A stretch of 64,000 bases of DNA from Taeniopygia guttata (Eukaryota > Chordata > Aves > Passeriformes > Estrildidae): positions 387,001 to 451,000 of the forward strand of contig NC_133059.1 of NCBI RefSeq assembly GCF_048771995.1, read 5' to 3'. This document shows positions 12,701 to 25,430 of this stretch, in pieces. Position numbers and translations under genes: made by a program. The notes below the pieces were generated by a model. That model saw only the letters and a list, made by a program, of their open reading frames with translations. It searched no databases and was not told the origin of the DNA. The first letter of the stretch is position 1; each line of letters opens with the position of its first letter.

Positions 12701-13760
12701 AGGAGCTGAGCTTTGAAATCTTATCATCACCTGTTTCGTAGCTATAAAGGAAATATTGCTACTTGATATGGTAATGCTTGCATAATTCAGCAACAGCCTA
12801 CATTGATGGGGAATATTGAAAAAGGAAGAAACAGCCACTGCATCCTTCAGTCCATGTGAATCGTATGAATGGCTGTAATAAAGAAATACCAGTGGTGCTA
12901 AAAGGACAACTGGAAAATTATGAGAAATAATAAGTGCCAAGGAAGTCGACGACTCAATCCACACAACAGCAAAGCAACTCTGTGTTCAAAGTTGGGCCAC
13001 CATCTTTATCATGTAGGATTTGCCTGGAACACCCTTCCCTGGAAGGCAATCCCCACAGTAGAAGCAAATACCATTGAGAGGCCACCAAGTCCCTTCAAAT
13101 GAAATAGTGCCCTATGCAGCCACCAAAATTCTCTCCTCTGAAACTTGTCCCAGGGTATTTTAAGGACCTCAGCTAAGTGTTTCACCCAGTTGAGAGTTTC
13201 ACCCTGTGAAGTTACTTCATGAAGCAGTTTACCAGTCCAAGGAAAAGAGGGAGGATTAAAATAAGGCATGAGAAGCAGCAACATTACCAAGATTTTATCA
13301 TTGCCAGCTATTCTAGAAGAACAACAACAAGGCCTCCAAAGTTTTGAAGGTTTCTTTTTGTCACATGGACTTGCAGTTGGGTGGAAACTGAGTAAAATTG
13401 ATGGGAAAATGCAAACAAAGGGCATTTCCTAAGTTTCTCATTAGTTTCTAATTTAAACCCTGAAGTAAGACTGCTAAGAGTTAGCATTGCTGGCAGCAGC
13501 CCCAGGATCTCACCTCCTGAAGGATCTTTCCAAGGGACTCCTTGTCCTTTTCCACAACTCCCTCTCTCTAAGCAGGTAAGTAGCTCTGACTTCTTGTAAT
13601 TCTTCAGAGCCAGTAAATGAATCACCCTGTCTCTGATGGGTCGTTGAGAAACAGCACTGAAAAGTCTCTGGATGTATTTTGCAGGGTTCTGGGCATCGTT
13701 CTCTTCCTGTCAGGCACAAGATCTGGAGAGCTGTGTGGGGCTCTCCTGAGCTCTGGTATT
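9791..13760 (-). pseudogene. ELL2-like RNA polymerase II elongation factor, partial, decayed
   Basis: Four blocks lie in the correct ELL2 order on the minus strand. (A) 13,514-13,760: VPDRKR followed by RPIRDRVIHLLALKNYKKSE. It has frame disruptions: the two conserved parts are in different frames, and a 2-nt deletion relative to the 8.8-kb copy follows the LLTCLE segment. (B) 11,566-11,676: a 37-codon exon, VANLD...WPGYSERDRKTLE, with good splice sites. (C) 11,328-11,410: NATSTSQSLSL-type sequence, with a stop just upstream where human ELL2 reads SRKLNPS, and a poor acceptor. (D) 9,791-10,090: QKRPLASAFIHPVMTKKQRI, matching the ELL2 linker block QKRLLDSEFIDPLMNKKARI. The N-terminal ELL exons and the C-terminal occludin-like domain are not found. 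The locus is a truncated, broken copy that kept its introns, so it is not a retrocopy. Confidence 0.78.
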
Positions 13761-14059
13761 TTCACTTCAGTAAAGAAAAAACAGAAAATGAATTGTCAAA
13801 CGGGGAGTGGCAGGAATCAAGGTAGTTGATGCAAAAGGATGTACCGAGACTGTGGAAACTCTATTTGTTCAGAATTTATAGATCAGTACAAATCCAGACA
13901 GTAAAGCATTAGGAAGAAACAGTCATTAAAAATACCGTGTGAAGGAGTGATACTGGAGGGGAGGTATTTATGGAAAACTCTTTATATGCATGGTGGTTTT
14001 TGTATGATTTCTCCAGTTTGTAAGCTCAAGCACTAGCTATGTCAAGAATTATATGGACA

Positions 14060-14630
14060 GGGGGATTAAATGCTTCTTTGGCAAGTTTGACAACACCAGA
14101 GGTCTGGGATGCCATCCAGAGGGACATGGAGAACCTTGGCAAGTAGGGTCCTGGGAACCTCATCAGATTCAACAAGGCCAAGTGCAAAGAGCTGCATCTT
14201 TGGGGTTGGGACATGCCCTATCCCAGCTGGGCATGGATGCTGGGATGGGGTGAGGAGCCTGGGATGAAGGTGGGGAGGACTTGGGGGTGCTGGTGGATGA
14301 GAGGCTGGGCATGAGCTGGCAATGTGTGCTGGCAGCCCAGAAAGGCAACCGTGTCCTGGGCTGCATCAGGTGAGATGTGGCCAGCAGGTCAAGGGAGGGG
14401 AGATGACACAGCAAGCAGTGTTTGAAACCAGGAACTCGTGCTTAGTGGCTGATGGAGACTTGATGCATATTGGTGAGAAATCCGGGAGCTTTGTCTCTTC
14501 CATCCCACACACAGAGACTGACCTTTCTTGACACGCTCCTTCAGTCTTTCAATGACAGAGCTGCACTTGCATATCCTTGTGGATCCCTTCCAAGTCTGAT
14601 TCTGATTCTCTGATTCTGTGACAAAGCCCA
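14060..14630 (+). mobile_element. CR1 LINE, 3' end
   Basis: The CR1 ORF2 tail is recognisable from the GACAACACCAGAGG...GGGATGCCATCCAGAGGGAC block through the GGCAACCGTGTCCTGGGCTG block. It ends near 14,580-14,625 with TGGATCCCTTCCAA and short ATTCTG-type 3' repeats, the normal CR1 3' end. It is 5'-truncated. Confidence 0.85.
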
Positions 14631-16678
14631 GTCCCTAACTGGTACAGCATGGAGCATGTTGCAAAGGCACCCTGTACCCTAGCAGCAACCAGACCTGTCT
14701 CACCTGAGCTTCTCTGTGCCAGCCTAAAGCCAAAGCAGCACCAAGTTCCACAATTGTCTCACTACTGCCAGTCCTCACACCCCAGTTACTGAATGCTAAA
14801 TATTCCCTTAGGGTCTGTGTAGACCACCACCAAGAATCACACAAATCATCATTCACATGTGAAACAGAACGTCCCCAATGAGAAATGTGAAGTTTAGTTT
14901 TGTCTCTGCAAAAAGCCACCATGGCACTAGTTTAAAATGCTCTGCAGTAGGCTAAGGCAGAGCAAGAGCTGCACCTGCAGTGGCAGGGAAGTCCCTGCAG
15001 GCAGGTGACTGCAGCCACAGCCAGGTGAGAGCCTGCTTTTCTCAGGGCAGCTGGCTGTACCTGGCTCAGCTCACTGCTGCAGGCAGCACCACTGAGTGCC
15101 TGTAAGGGGAATGTGCACCTCGAGTCTGCCTGGAACCAGGCTCCTTGGGGAAACAGCATTGAGAACACATTAATAACAAATGACATCACCTAAGCACCTT
15201 GTGCTTTGGGGGAAATGATGGAATCCGTGGGGAAGATGATGTCAATATCTTCCTTTCAATTGCCTTGAAAAGAACCCAACACTGTGTTGCGGCAACACTC
15301 ACTTATTAACGACCAAGAGAAAAAATTAAATCAAGCAAAGTTTCCCATGCTGACCTTATGAAATTCTCTATGCAACTTTCTCAAGGTTGCATAGGTTTTC
15401 CCAATTAAATTTAAAGGATAATGACAGTGCCTAGATACTCCAAAAGCAAAACCTTAGCTACCAAGGCAGTGAATTTAGTTGCATGGAGTAGTCCAAACCT
15501 TGACCTCAATGCTCCAAATTGCATCCCATCAACCAGTATGCAAACAAGGAAGGACTAGCAGGTTTTCTCGGGGGAAAACAAACCAGTGGCTAAATGCAGT
15601 GACAAGAGACTGCAAGGTTGACCTGAGGGCATACCACCTCCAGTCAAGATCTCTGAACACAAGAGATCCCCTGTCCCAAGAGTATGCTGCAAAAATGAAT
15701 GACCAAGTTGAAAATCTTACCGACACTGAGCAAAATGTGAAAAACAATCATACCTCCAGCTGGGTTATACAAGTTGACATTCTGCGCACTTCCATTGTGC
15801 GATGCCTTGCTGGCATTTGGCTAAAAGGAAAAAAATATTTTCTGTAAAAACTTCAGCCTGCTCTCCATCACTGCTGATTAACTAGGCCCTTTGTTTTAAA
15901 CAAGAGCTGTATTTGCAAAGGTTTGCTGTCACATCACTAGAAAGGGCTGCTTTGACACAGTTCTCCCTCTGCAGGCAGCCGGCTACAAAACTGCCCTGAG
16001 AGAGCAACCCTCACTTGGCCTCTAACGCAGCCAAGCGTTCAAGTAGCAAGTCATCCTTTCCCAGTTGCTGGAATTTATAGGCACAGGCTGCCCTTGAAAT
16101 CAAGTGCCTGAGTACAACTGAACTGGCCAGTGTTCAGCTAACAATCCAGGTGAGAGTGGTTCACAAAAATAAAAGAATTTTGGACACGACCCGATGCTGG
16201 GATTTATTTGGTACTAAGGAAGCACATCTTGGAGTCAGCTCCAAAAAGAATTTCATCTGCATAAGGTGAATTTTGACTCTCAACAGGCATGAAAGCCCTT
16301 TCTCTTGCCCTCAGCTCTAGATGCAATTCTTTGCAGCTGTGAAATGGAAGCAGTTTATCCTAGGTTAATCAGATATAACAAAATTCGGGTTGCTTGTCTG
16401 ATTTCATAATTTAATACAGAATATATCACATTCTGCGGGAAGTTAAAAATCACTGAAATGTTCATCAGCCTAAGTACATTTTTAACGAAAACAACTACTG
16501 CCATCCAACTGCTACATTCTGTAGGCAAAATTGTCTGAGATAAAATCTAAAAAGCTATGATAAATGGACTGAAAGATGTGAATTAATTACCATGAGAAGG
16601 GAGACATCAATGCCAAAGAGAAGATAGAATAATACTTAATTGAAGAAATTATGTAATTTAGAACCAATGAAGATTAAT
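14631..16678. other. Intergenic or former intronic sequence; one exon-like block near 15.77 kb
   Basis: Mostly AT-rich single-copy-looking sequence. On the minus strand a 67-nt block at about 15,755-15,821 sits between a strong polypyrimidine-tract acceptor and a GTATG donor, and reads PNASKASHNGSAQNVNLYN in one frame. It matches no ELL2 exon I can recall and is unassigned. Nothing else in this stretch is supported. Confidence 0.35.
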
Positions 16679-16685
16679 TTTTTTT

Positions 16686-16716
<31 letters not shown>
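16679..16716. repeat. Poly-T tract
   Basis: An almost pure T run (one C). The flanking sequence (about 16,560-16,740) resembles 17,850-17,990, suggesting a repeat family with a length-variable T tract. Confidence 0.9.
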
Positions 16717-16719
<3 letters not shown>

Positions 16720-17519
16720 AAAAATGCTGAAATTTCTTTGTTTGGAAAAGCTTTGAAAATGGTGTGCATGTGGCTGGAGTTCTCCACTATGCATCACAGC
16801 TTAGCATAAATACTAAATACTAATACTAAAAAATACTGTTAGAGAGTTTCCTTTATCCTGACATGTTCGGTGAGTGCAGTGCAAACATGGAACAATGAGA
16901 AAGCCATGCATTTTGACCAAGAGCCATGCCCAGAGCATGAATTTCCTGAGTGTCCCAGCACTGAGAACATCTGACTTTCACTGGAACCTCCTCAGTGCAA
17001 TCCCTGAGAAACACATCCATCAGAGAACTTCCCACTTCCGCTGGCACCTCTTCCGTGTCATCCCTGTGAGTGGCTTCCCCCCGGGCAGCTGCCCCAAAGG
17101 GGCCCTTGGAGCACCAGTGGGGCCCCAGCCCTGCCCAACAGGTCCTGTGGGGTCAGCAGCACCTGACACCAACACCATGGCCAAGCCCCCACCCGCTGGC
17201 AGCCCGCAGAGCCCGACACCTGCCCCTCACCTCTTGGTCCTGGGACCTGTGGGTCACCCTGACGGGCACGGCAGGGCTCTTGGGGGCCCTGCGGGACGCA
17301 GTGCAGACTGGGGCCCTGTGGAACGCTCTGGATCGTGCCCAGGCCCACAGCTCCGCCATCCTGCTCTGCCTCGGGTGCTCCGGCTCCCACACAGCCACTG
17401 GTCCTGCTGAAGAGTCTGCAAAATGCAAAATATTTGTCAGGAAAATGTGTTCTTTGATGTTTGTCCTTTGTGGCTTTCAAGGCCCATCAACAAGAAGGGA
17501 GATTATTCCCATGAAACAA

Positions 17520-18390
17520 GAAGTAGCCAAGGAGTGATGGCCAGGCCTTTGAAAGGCAGGTTACTTCTTGGCTGGATTGCCTTGTTGGGGTGCAGGGCTT
17601 GACAGGCTTCAGCTACCTCAGACACCGGGGAGGTTAGCAAGGCTTGGGAAGAAGGATGTACCACTGATGGTGGGCACAAAGAATGCAGATTTAGGGGCGC
17701 AAGGACATTTGGCAGAAGCCCCAAGGAAAGGTACAAACTGATAGAGCCAATGCAGAAACTGCACTGAATCACCTCCTGTGAGGTAAAAAGCCATTCCAGC
17801 AGGGGCAGGCCATGGCCATGCGCTCCAGAAGCCATTGACATAAAAGAAGGGAGAGACTGAGCATGCAGACTAATGAACATGAGAAGTGAGAGGATCATTA
17901 CCCAACAGCAGACAGAATGCTAATTATGAAGAGAACTAGGGAACTTGCAGTCAATGAACACTAATTCCTTTCTTTGCTAAAATGTAGAAATACTAAGACA
18001 CTCTACTTCTTGGGGTGCTGGCTTTGTGAATTTGTCCCTGAGCCCCCCATTTCTGCACAGAACTGTAAATAATTACCTCCACTCAGTGTGTGGATCAGCC
18101 TCTTGACCAACGTGTGCTAGAACCAGCTAAACTGGAACAACACTCGCTCTCGCTCTGACACCTCCGCTCTCAACACAGCTGCTGAAGGGTCTGAGCAGTC
18201 CTGCTCTGTGCTGGTGACAATGGCCACGTGTCCTTGGAAACGGGGATTTTTTCACTGCTGTTTCTAGTAAATTGTTCTTATCTCAACCTGTGATCTTTAC
18301 CTACTTGTGCTCTTCTATCCTCCTGCAACAGGAAAAGTGGTGGGGAAGTCAGTGAGTGACATGTGGTCTGAGCTGTATCAGTGTGAGTGC
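17520..18390 (+). mobile_element. ERV LTR-like relic
   Basis: The stretch ending in GTAAATTGTTCTTATCTCAA (18,267-18,286) and a following GGGAAGTCAGTGAGTGA block resembles the 3' part of abundant passerine LTRs. The upstream GCTAAAATGTAGAAATAC promoter-like part is shared with 16.7 kb. Borders are approximate, and the copy looks old and incomplete. Confidence 0.45.
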
Positions 18391-19300
18391 AAAACTGGGG
18401 AATACCATTCCTACACTGCAACAATGTGGAAAAATCAATTTCCTAAGTTACTTTCCTTACTGTCTAGTCCTACAGGAAAATTAGCCTGCTGAAAAGCAAC
18501 TGCTGTCATTGAACTGAAAGCCTGCTAGGTAATGCCTGTTTTAAAGTACAGATTTAATAAAATTACACAGAAAGCAAAAATTAAATATTGATAAATAGTC
18601 TTTATAATAACATTTTAAAATTTTTTAAAATCTATGATGGGAGAAATTCCTGTGACCTTTTTTGGTCCCACAGTGACAAAGAATTCTATAAAGCAAATTA
18701 CAACTGAATATTTTCAGCCTCTAAAAATAAGTTAAGCAAAATAGTAGAAAGAGTTACATCTGAGTTGCATTTCCAAAGCAGATGGTTTACTTTAATGGTT
18801 AAGGCTAAAGAATGGGAAATGAGAGAATCTGTGTGTTGAAAAAAAACCACCCATAATGGAACTGTGCAAATGCACTCTGTTCCTCCCTGAAATGGAAAGT
18901 CTCATATTCAAAATATCATTGAAAGTTGAGGCCATGATTTCAAGAGATTGAATGGCAATCAGCTGTGTCATAAGTCATTAAAGAGAGCAGTACTGATCTG
19001 ACTTCACAGGTGTCTGAATGAATGACAGAACAGAAAATCAGTACATTCCTAATCATGTTTTCTTGGATAAGTCAGATTTTCCAGAGGATTCAGAAAACAG
19101 GTTTGGGCTTGGTTTTTTCTCCCTCTAAAAAATGGCCATAAGAGTTCATGCTTTTGCTTAGTTCTGAAGGATCACTCGGCTACGATCAAGGGCAAAGATA
19201 GCAGATTCCAAAAAGATGGCCTTGATTTTCAGACTTTTCACAGACAAAATACCATGACAGAAAAAATTAAAATTCAGACACCACTTTGCTCTCCATTAAA
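18391..19300. other. AT-rich intergenic stretch, nothing recognised
   Basis: No open frame of note, no splice-bordered exon and no recognised repeat. Confidence 0.6.
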
Positions 19301-19301
19301 C

Positions 19302-19389
19302 CACAAACCCACACTCTGACCTAACCCTAAGCCTAAACCCACACCCTAACCTAACCCTAAACCCACACTCTACCCTAACCCTAACCCTT
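19302..19389. repeat. Interstitial telomere-like repeat, degenerate (CCCTAA)n
   Basis: About a dozen C-rich telomere-strand units occur within about 90 bp, mixing exact CCCTAA with AACCCA and CCTAAA variants. The C-rich strand reads on the plus strand. Confidence 0.8.
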
Positions 19390-19989
19390 CTCATTAATAC
19401 AAACACAGAAACACTGACAGCCTTGGTTGGCAGAAAAAGGAAAACTGATTTCTCGACAACTCATTGAGAGCAGTCAATGTTAAAGCCCCTGCCCTGGGTT
19501 TCACTGCCACTCCCCACCTGTGCCCATCCCTGCAGGGCAGGACCAGTATCAGGAGGACCTGTGGCAAGAGGTGGTGACAGCAGCAGGCCTCTCTGCCCAG
19601 GGCAGAAGGCACAGCACCTCTGCTCCTGGCTGGAACAGGGGCCCCTTGCCCGGAGGGCACATGGTGTCCCAAAAAGTGGAGGGGCCTCAGCAAGAGGCCA
19701 ATCCACCAGCAGCTCTAGCAGGGCTCCTGCAATTTGTTATTCAAGGAAAAGGAAATAAATTGTCATTTCCCTCACATAGTCCCTAGATGCTGGTTTCTCT
19801 CCCTTCTAATGCCCTTCACCGTCCCCTCGTGCCCCGCTGTGGGTGACACCCCTGTGCTGGAGGGCACAGCCATGGGCCCCTGGAGTCCGAGGGCTATGTC
19901 AGCAGTGGCACCTCTTCCCACAGGAAATCCTGCTGCAGCTGCCATACCCTCAGCAGAGCAGATGCCAAAGGCAGAGCAGGCAGCAGGAG

Positions 19990-20560
19990 CAGCTGGTCCG
20001 TCAGAGCACCAAGCCCCTAACCTTCCTGTCCAAATATCTGGATACGCAGTGACTCCACAAGCCGATGTAATCGAATTGGGGGCACTCCCCTGTGATCTTT
20101 CAGCACAGAAAGTAGAACTAATTTCAGTCACTTGAGCTTTGGAATTGAGTAGAGGAAAAGGAGTTTACATTTGAACTTATTCAGAATACGCTTTTGGAGT
20201 GGTACATGCACATGGGACTTCTGGAAAGAAAGAGACTTTTTGACATATCAAAGCTCCGATCAAAAACGGAGAACAAATCTTAGGTTTACTTGAAAGTATC
20301 CAGAAACCAGAGGAAGTTGCCATCAGGCATTGCAGAGCACACCAAGTGGTTAAGACCAAACTGGAATTGGGGAAACATTTAGCCAACGAGACTGCAGAAA
20401 AAGACGTGTTAGAAAACATATTAGAAAACAAAGTTTTCTTATGCTGTAAAATGAAATATAGGTATTCAGAAACTAGTTCCCATACGGAACTGTGTCTCAA
20501 GAAAAGGGGGGACTTGATAAGGACCATAGAACAGAGTGTTATCATTCAGGAACACACATA
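19990..20560 (+). mobile_element. ERV pol relic (RNase H / integrase-side fragment)
   Basis: Short open pieces match retroviral RNase H: a LPCDLSAQKVELI block near 20,075-20,120 and a VVKTKLELG..LANETAEK block near 20,345-20,400. The copy is broken in several places, with no recognisable complete domain. Likely old. Confidence 0.55.
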
Positions 20561-21020
20561 ATCACGGGATATGATTATATGCAGGTGCTTTTACTGAGAG
20601 CTCTGGGAATCAGGGGTACAGACCCAAATCTGACTCCGACATGGCTTTTGAGCTGAACGTATTTTCTATTCTATTGTTATATAACTTACATATTAATTAT
20701 TAAACTTACATTGTTCTATTGTATACATTGACTTTATTCAAGCATGAGTTTCTCGTGATCTTTCTTAGGCCCCCGACCACAGTTTCTCATGATTATCTTA
20801 TGATTAAACAGTAATTCTATTTAATTACTACACAATCATCATATCTAACAGTTATATCATTTATCATGTACTAGCTACACAGGTGCAGTTCTAGCAAGGC
20901 AGAAGGCCTACATGTACCTAGGGTATTTTTTTTTTTCAGGGCCTACTAAACTTAATTTTCCTTTTAACCCTAAATCCCCATGGTTTTAAAACCCTTTTAC
21001 TATCACAACCATCATCAGCA
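20560..21020 (-). mobile_element. LTR-like fragment, probably reverse orientation
   Basis: The block starting ATAATCACGGGATATGATTA, with GAGAGCTCTGGGAATCAGGG downstream, is AT-rich and resembles an avian ERVK-type LTR read backwards. It directly abuts the pol relic. Borders are approximate. Confidence 0.4.
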
Positions 21021-24000
21021 CTTGGGCGTGGCACAATTCGAGTGGCACAAACAGTGCCTTGAGGCCACTTCACTCTGTTATAAATGGCTAATGCAACAGT
21101 TGGCTCTCGCAATTAAGAGATTAATATTATATGTGTGTTAAGGAAAGTTTATTGACTTATAGTTATGTAATTGTGATTTGTTGTTTAGATGTCCTCTGTT
21201 CACCCCATAGTCCATCTTCCCCACTCTGTATAGTTGCCAAGAGAGGGCCTTAGTAGTCCAGGCCTGAGGAAGGAGGGTGTGTGTGTACCTGTGCCTTTGC
21301 ATAAAACATTTGAGAAACGGGCGAGCTTGTTGCTAGGAAGTGCAGCATGACAACACCTCAAGTGGCAAGAAAGAAACCTCCAGGGATGAAAGGCAAAGAA
21401 GAGTCGACTGACAGACCTTGGCAGGGGCCAGGGTTGCCTGAGGCAATCCCCAGGGGTACAAAAAGTGGAGCAGCCAATTTATAGATGAGCTCATGGAGAG
21501 AAACATCCAGGGCAGGGAGGCTCCAGGGGAAATGCTCAGGACAGCCACGGACTGCACAGAGGGACATGAGAGTGGTGGGTCTGCAGGGAGAAGTCACAGC
21601 TGCCTCCCTTCTGAAGCACCCTGAGGACCTGGACAGGGCCGTGCTGTGCCCTGGGCACTGACCTGGAACTGAGGGATGTGGCAGAGGCCTTTGCTGTCAG
21701 GGATGTTGAGAAGGCTGGGCAGTGTCACGGTGAGTCCTCTCTCAAAGCCCCTGGAAAGGCCAGAGCCATCCCAGAGGGTCCTGGGCACTTGGGAAGAGCA
21801 CACATAGAACCAGTCTGCAAACAGGGCACGGAGAGGATGGGGACAGTCACAGACTGGTCAGGCTCAGCAGGGAAGGGGATGTGGCAAATCCTCCTGCAGC
21901 CATTCCAGGCACTGGCAGCACAGGACAGGGACTGCAGAACACACATGGCAGGGAAAAGAAGGGGATGTTGTTTGCCCAGACCTTAGCAGGGTCTGTGACA
22001 TGGTCTGCTGGGTCTCCTCAGAGCCAGATTGGAGAGACATGGGCTGAAGGAATGGAACATGGGGTGAGTGGGAATTTGGCTGAACAATGAGGGTCAAATG
22101 TCATTCATGGAACAGAGTCCTCTTGGCAGCCATGCCCTGGTGACATCCCGCAGTGACCAGCCCTTGACTACAATGGAATATTCATATATTCCCTGTGCCA
22201 TGGGACAAATGCACTTCCAAGTCCTTTGTGGATGATGCCAAATTGCTGGAAACCCTTGCGCAGCTGCATCTGGTTAATGCTGCCTGCTAGAGAAAAGCTG
22301 AGCAAAACGACACTGGCGGGTTAAATGTGTGCGGCCATCAGGGCCCAGCAAGCCTCTTTCTCCCTCACTCTCTGTGATCTCCCAAACTTAAGGCAAAGGA
22401 GACACTCAGGTTTTGTAGATGCTCATGGCTGAAAGAAATTAAAAAGCTCAGAGAGTCCACAAAGGCCTATAAAGTCTTCTTAACTCATTATGCATTTGGC
22501 ATAGAAATTGGGATGTCAGTCCCTGAGCTATAAAAGGGCATGTCAGTAGGTTTTGTATAAAGGCACAAGAGGAAAGGTGAAAGGGAAGAGAGGCAGAGAC
22601 AGGAGAGACAGAGACAGACACGTGAATCAGAGGGGCAGAGAGAAAGAAAATGAGAGAGAGAGAAGAGATCCCCAGTCCTGGTTCCAGCATTGATCCAGCC
22701 AATGGGATGTCCAGGGTGCTGGGGCACAAATGTGCCTGGCCTTGGTGGGAGGACCTCTTCACTGATCACTTTTTCCTGCCCTGGTGATAAGTGTCTCACT
22801 TTCTGTGCAAATGACTTACCACGTGCAGTTAGTTCTGCTACACCTTTCTGGAAATGGCTCGGAGGCTTTGGGGGTCTTTGGTGGTGTTGATCCCCCCACA
22901 GTCCATGCCCACTTCTCATTCCTGCACTTGGGCCATGTTGTGCTTATGCCCAGGAGCCAGAGCAAGGATGTTTGTCCTGGCAAAGTTCTGCCTTTATCTG
23001 CACGGCCCCTTCTGCAGACACAGTCTGTTCTTCCTCACAGTGTGTTATTGCCAAGAAGTCTTGGTTGTTCTCACCAATCCTTGGTTGGTCCCACAGCCAT
23101 CCAGTTTTTGATGTTTGGGACATGCAGACCAGGTCCTGATCTTCCGGGCTTCTACACCCTCCTCAGCAAGGGCCTCAAAAGGCAAAGGCCGCAGGTGGAA
23201 GCAAAGAAACAACAAATGAGATCAATCCTCTATTGCTGATTCTCATCAGCAGACAATCAGTCCAGCCACCTCTGGTAGGAACGGATCAAGAACATGTACT
23301 TTGTGTTTTGTATGAGAAATGTCTTGGTAAAAAATCTCCACAGCCCTCCCTGCCAGCCCTATCCCCTTCCTTTCCCTCAGTTTATTGCTGACCATGACAT
23401 TGCATGGAATGGGAGATCCCTTGGGTCAGTCCAGCCCAGCTGTCCCCTCCCTGTGCCCTCAGGAACACTTGCCCATCCCCACCCATTGCCTGGGGGAATT
23501 GCAGACATGCCCTGGGCATGGCAGGGGCAGGGCAGGGCTGGATATGGCAGGGCAGGGCCCGGGGGGCAGCGAGATGGGAGTGTGCAGCCTGCAGGGACAC
23601 AGCAGCAGCTGTGGGACAGCGCAGGACAAGCTGTGCTGGACATGGCCAAGGGCCCTGGCAAGGCTGGCAGTGGCCAGGAGAAGCCAGGCCTTGGTGCCCT
23701 GGGGCACAGCAGCGTCTTGCCACCAAAGGCTGTGAGGAGGAGACACCTTGTCCTGAGGCACTGGGGCCTCCTGGCACAGCCCCAGCCAGGCTGGGCACTG
23801 CCATCCCTTGTCCTGCCCTCAGCATCCCTCCCTATGCCAGTGCTCCCGGCAGAGCCCTGAGCAGGCGGGGAGGGACAGGATCTGCCTTCCCTGGGGCTGG
23901 GGCTCAGGCCTTGGCCTTTCTGCTGCCTCCAGCCAGCCCAGGCTCTGCTCAGCAGCTGAGCTGCCTACACAGAGCCTCTGCCTCCCTGCACTCCTGGCCT

Positions 24001-25430
24001 CAGGGAGCTGCTGGGAAGGGGCCCTGGGGAGCCTTGGTCAGGAATGGCCCTGGGCCCTCCTTCATGCTCCCAGGGACGGCAGGTTTTTCAAAGGACTTGG
24101 GCTTTTGCCTTGGGGTCCTGAGAGGTTTGTGCAATCATGGCCTGCAATTATCTGCTGGAATTAGTCCCTGGAGAGTCTTTGTCAGGAGGTTTCCTACAAT
24201 ACTGATGGAAAACTATTTGCAAGAGCTTCCAATAAATCCACATTCCTCTTTGAAGAGTATATTTGATGACTGTTCTATTTAGAGCAGAGGTGACTGCAGC
24301 ATTCAGCGACTGATATTGGCCCAGGGACTCTCCTGAGGATGTCTGGCCTAGTGAGAGAAGCTGTGCCTGGAGGTCTGAGGCAGTGTGGACAACCTTGCCC
24401 CACATAGCCCAAGCCCGTCCTGTCTCTGCTCAGTCACCTGGGACCTGCTGTGCTTGGAGAACTGGCTGCGCTCAGGCAAAGAGGGGTTTTCTTCTTTTAT
24501 TTTTTGAAGCAATCTAAAACTCCTAAGCTTCCCCATTTAAAACAGACACACTCCTCAAGTGTGTGCCAAGCCCTAGGTACCTCCAAGGAGGTTCCCCTTC
24601 CCCAAGGCAGAGCCCTGCAAGGAATGATGTAGACACACAGGAAGTTCTGCAATGAACACAAATCCAGAGTTGGCTCAGGGCATAATTAGAGCAACTCCTG
24701 AAGGACAGACCAGCTTTGCACTCCTTGCAGCTCAAAGCTCCCAGTGGGTCGTTGGGAGGTGTGTGAGTGACTCAAGAGTGAAGGAAGGGAAATGCAGAGA
24801 GCCCTGGAAGTGCTTCTGTGCAGACAGGCTGAGGGGAAGGGCACCGCACACCTGCCCTGGGCCGGCTGTGAGGGTGGATCATCATCCCAACCTGCACTGG
24901 GCCATTGCAAGGGACTGCTGCCATGGACACCACACTGACCCCAGTGCGCCAGCCCATTGCTCAGGGCTGGTGTCACTGCCCAGAGCCAGAGGGGAGCCCT
25001 TGCTGTGGGTCTGTGCCGTGGCCGCCTGCCCTGTGCCGCGCGGGCCGGTCAGACGCCGCGGAACCTGCAGCAAACAGCAGGGCCAGGGCCAAGGCCAGGT
25101 CAGGCAGACAGAAAGGGGCAGTGCTGGGCACTGTTTGCATGGCAGCCCTCACTGGGACACCACACCTGGGTCACCTGGCCTGGCAGGTGCCATGGAAACC
25201 CCTGGTAGGGACTGATGGCACAGACCCTGGCACTGAGACGCTGCTGCTGGGCCGGGTGCTGAGCACAGGGCTGGGCACACAGAGATGCTTTTGTTCTTGC
25301 TGAGCTCCCACTGAGCCAAAGCCTGGCCTGCCCCTCCTCTGGCCACGCTGGAGAGGGACTGGGGCTGCGGGGGAGCTTGGGAGGGGACATAGCCAGGACA
25401 GGTGACCCCCACTGACCCCGGGGATACCCC
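21021..25430. other. Gene-poor, ERV-rich interval
   Basis: No host gene is recognised. A block at about 23,344-23,460 (TTTATTGCTGACCATGACAT, then a GGAATGGGAGATCCCTTGGG block) resembles the 3' part of an avian ERV. The region at 22,440-22,700 has a GA-rich leader-like tract. The remainder (21.3-22.1 and 23.5-25.4 kb) is GC-rich with only compositional frames. Confidence 0.35.

Larger units (their letters stand above)
8776..14310. repeat. Old tandem duplication: 8,776-9,575 versus 13,498-14,310
   Basis: Two segments in the same orientation share, in the same order, the ELL-type exon with its donor, about 250 bp of intronic sequence (for example AGTTTGTAAGCTCAAGCA near 9,290 and 14,020) and the same CR1 fragment. 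By eye they differ at roughly a quarter of positions, so the duplication is old and later than the CR1 insertion. Confidence 0.75.

Noticed and set aside
17070-17537. 155-codon plus-strand frame in a GC-rich block
   Set aside because: No recognisable domain, a competing open frame on the minus strand, and no splice or poly(A) support. It lies next to LTR-like relics.
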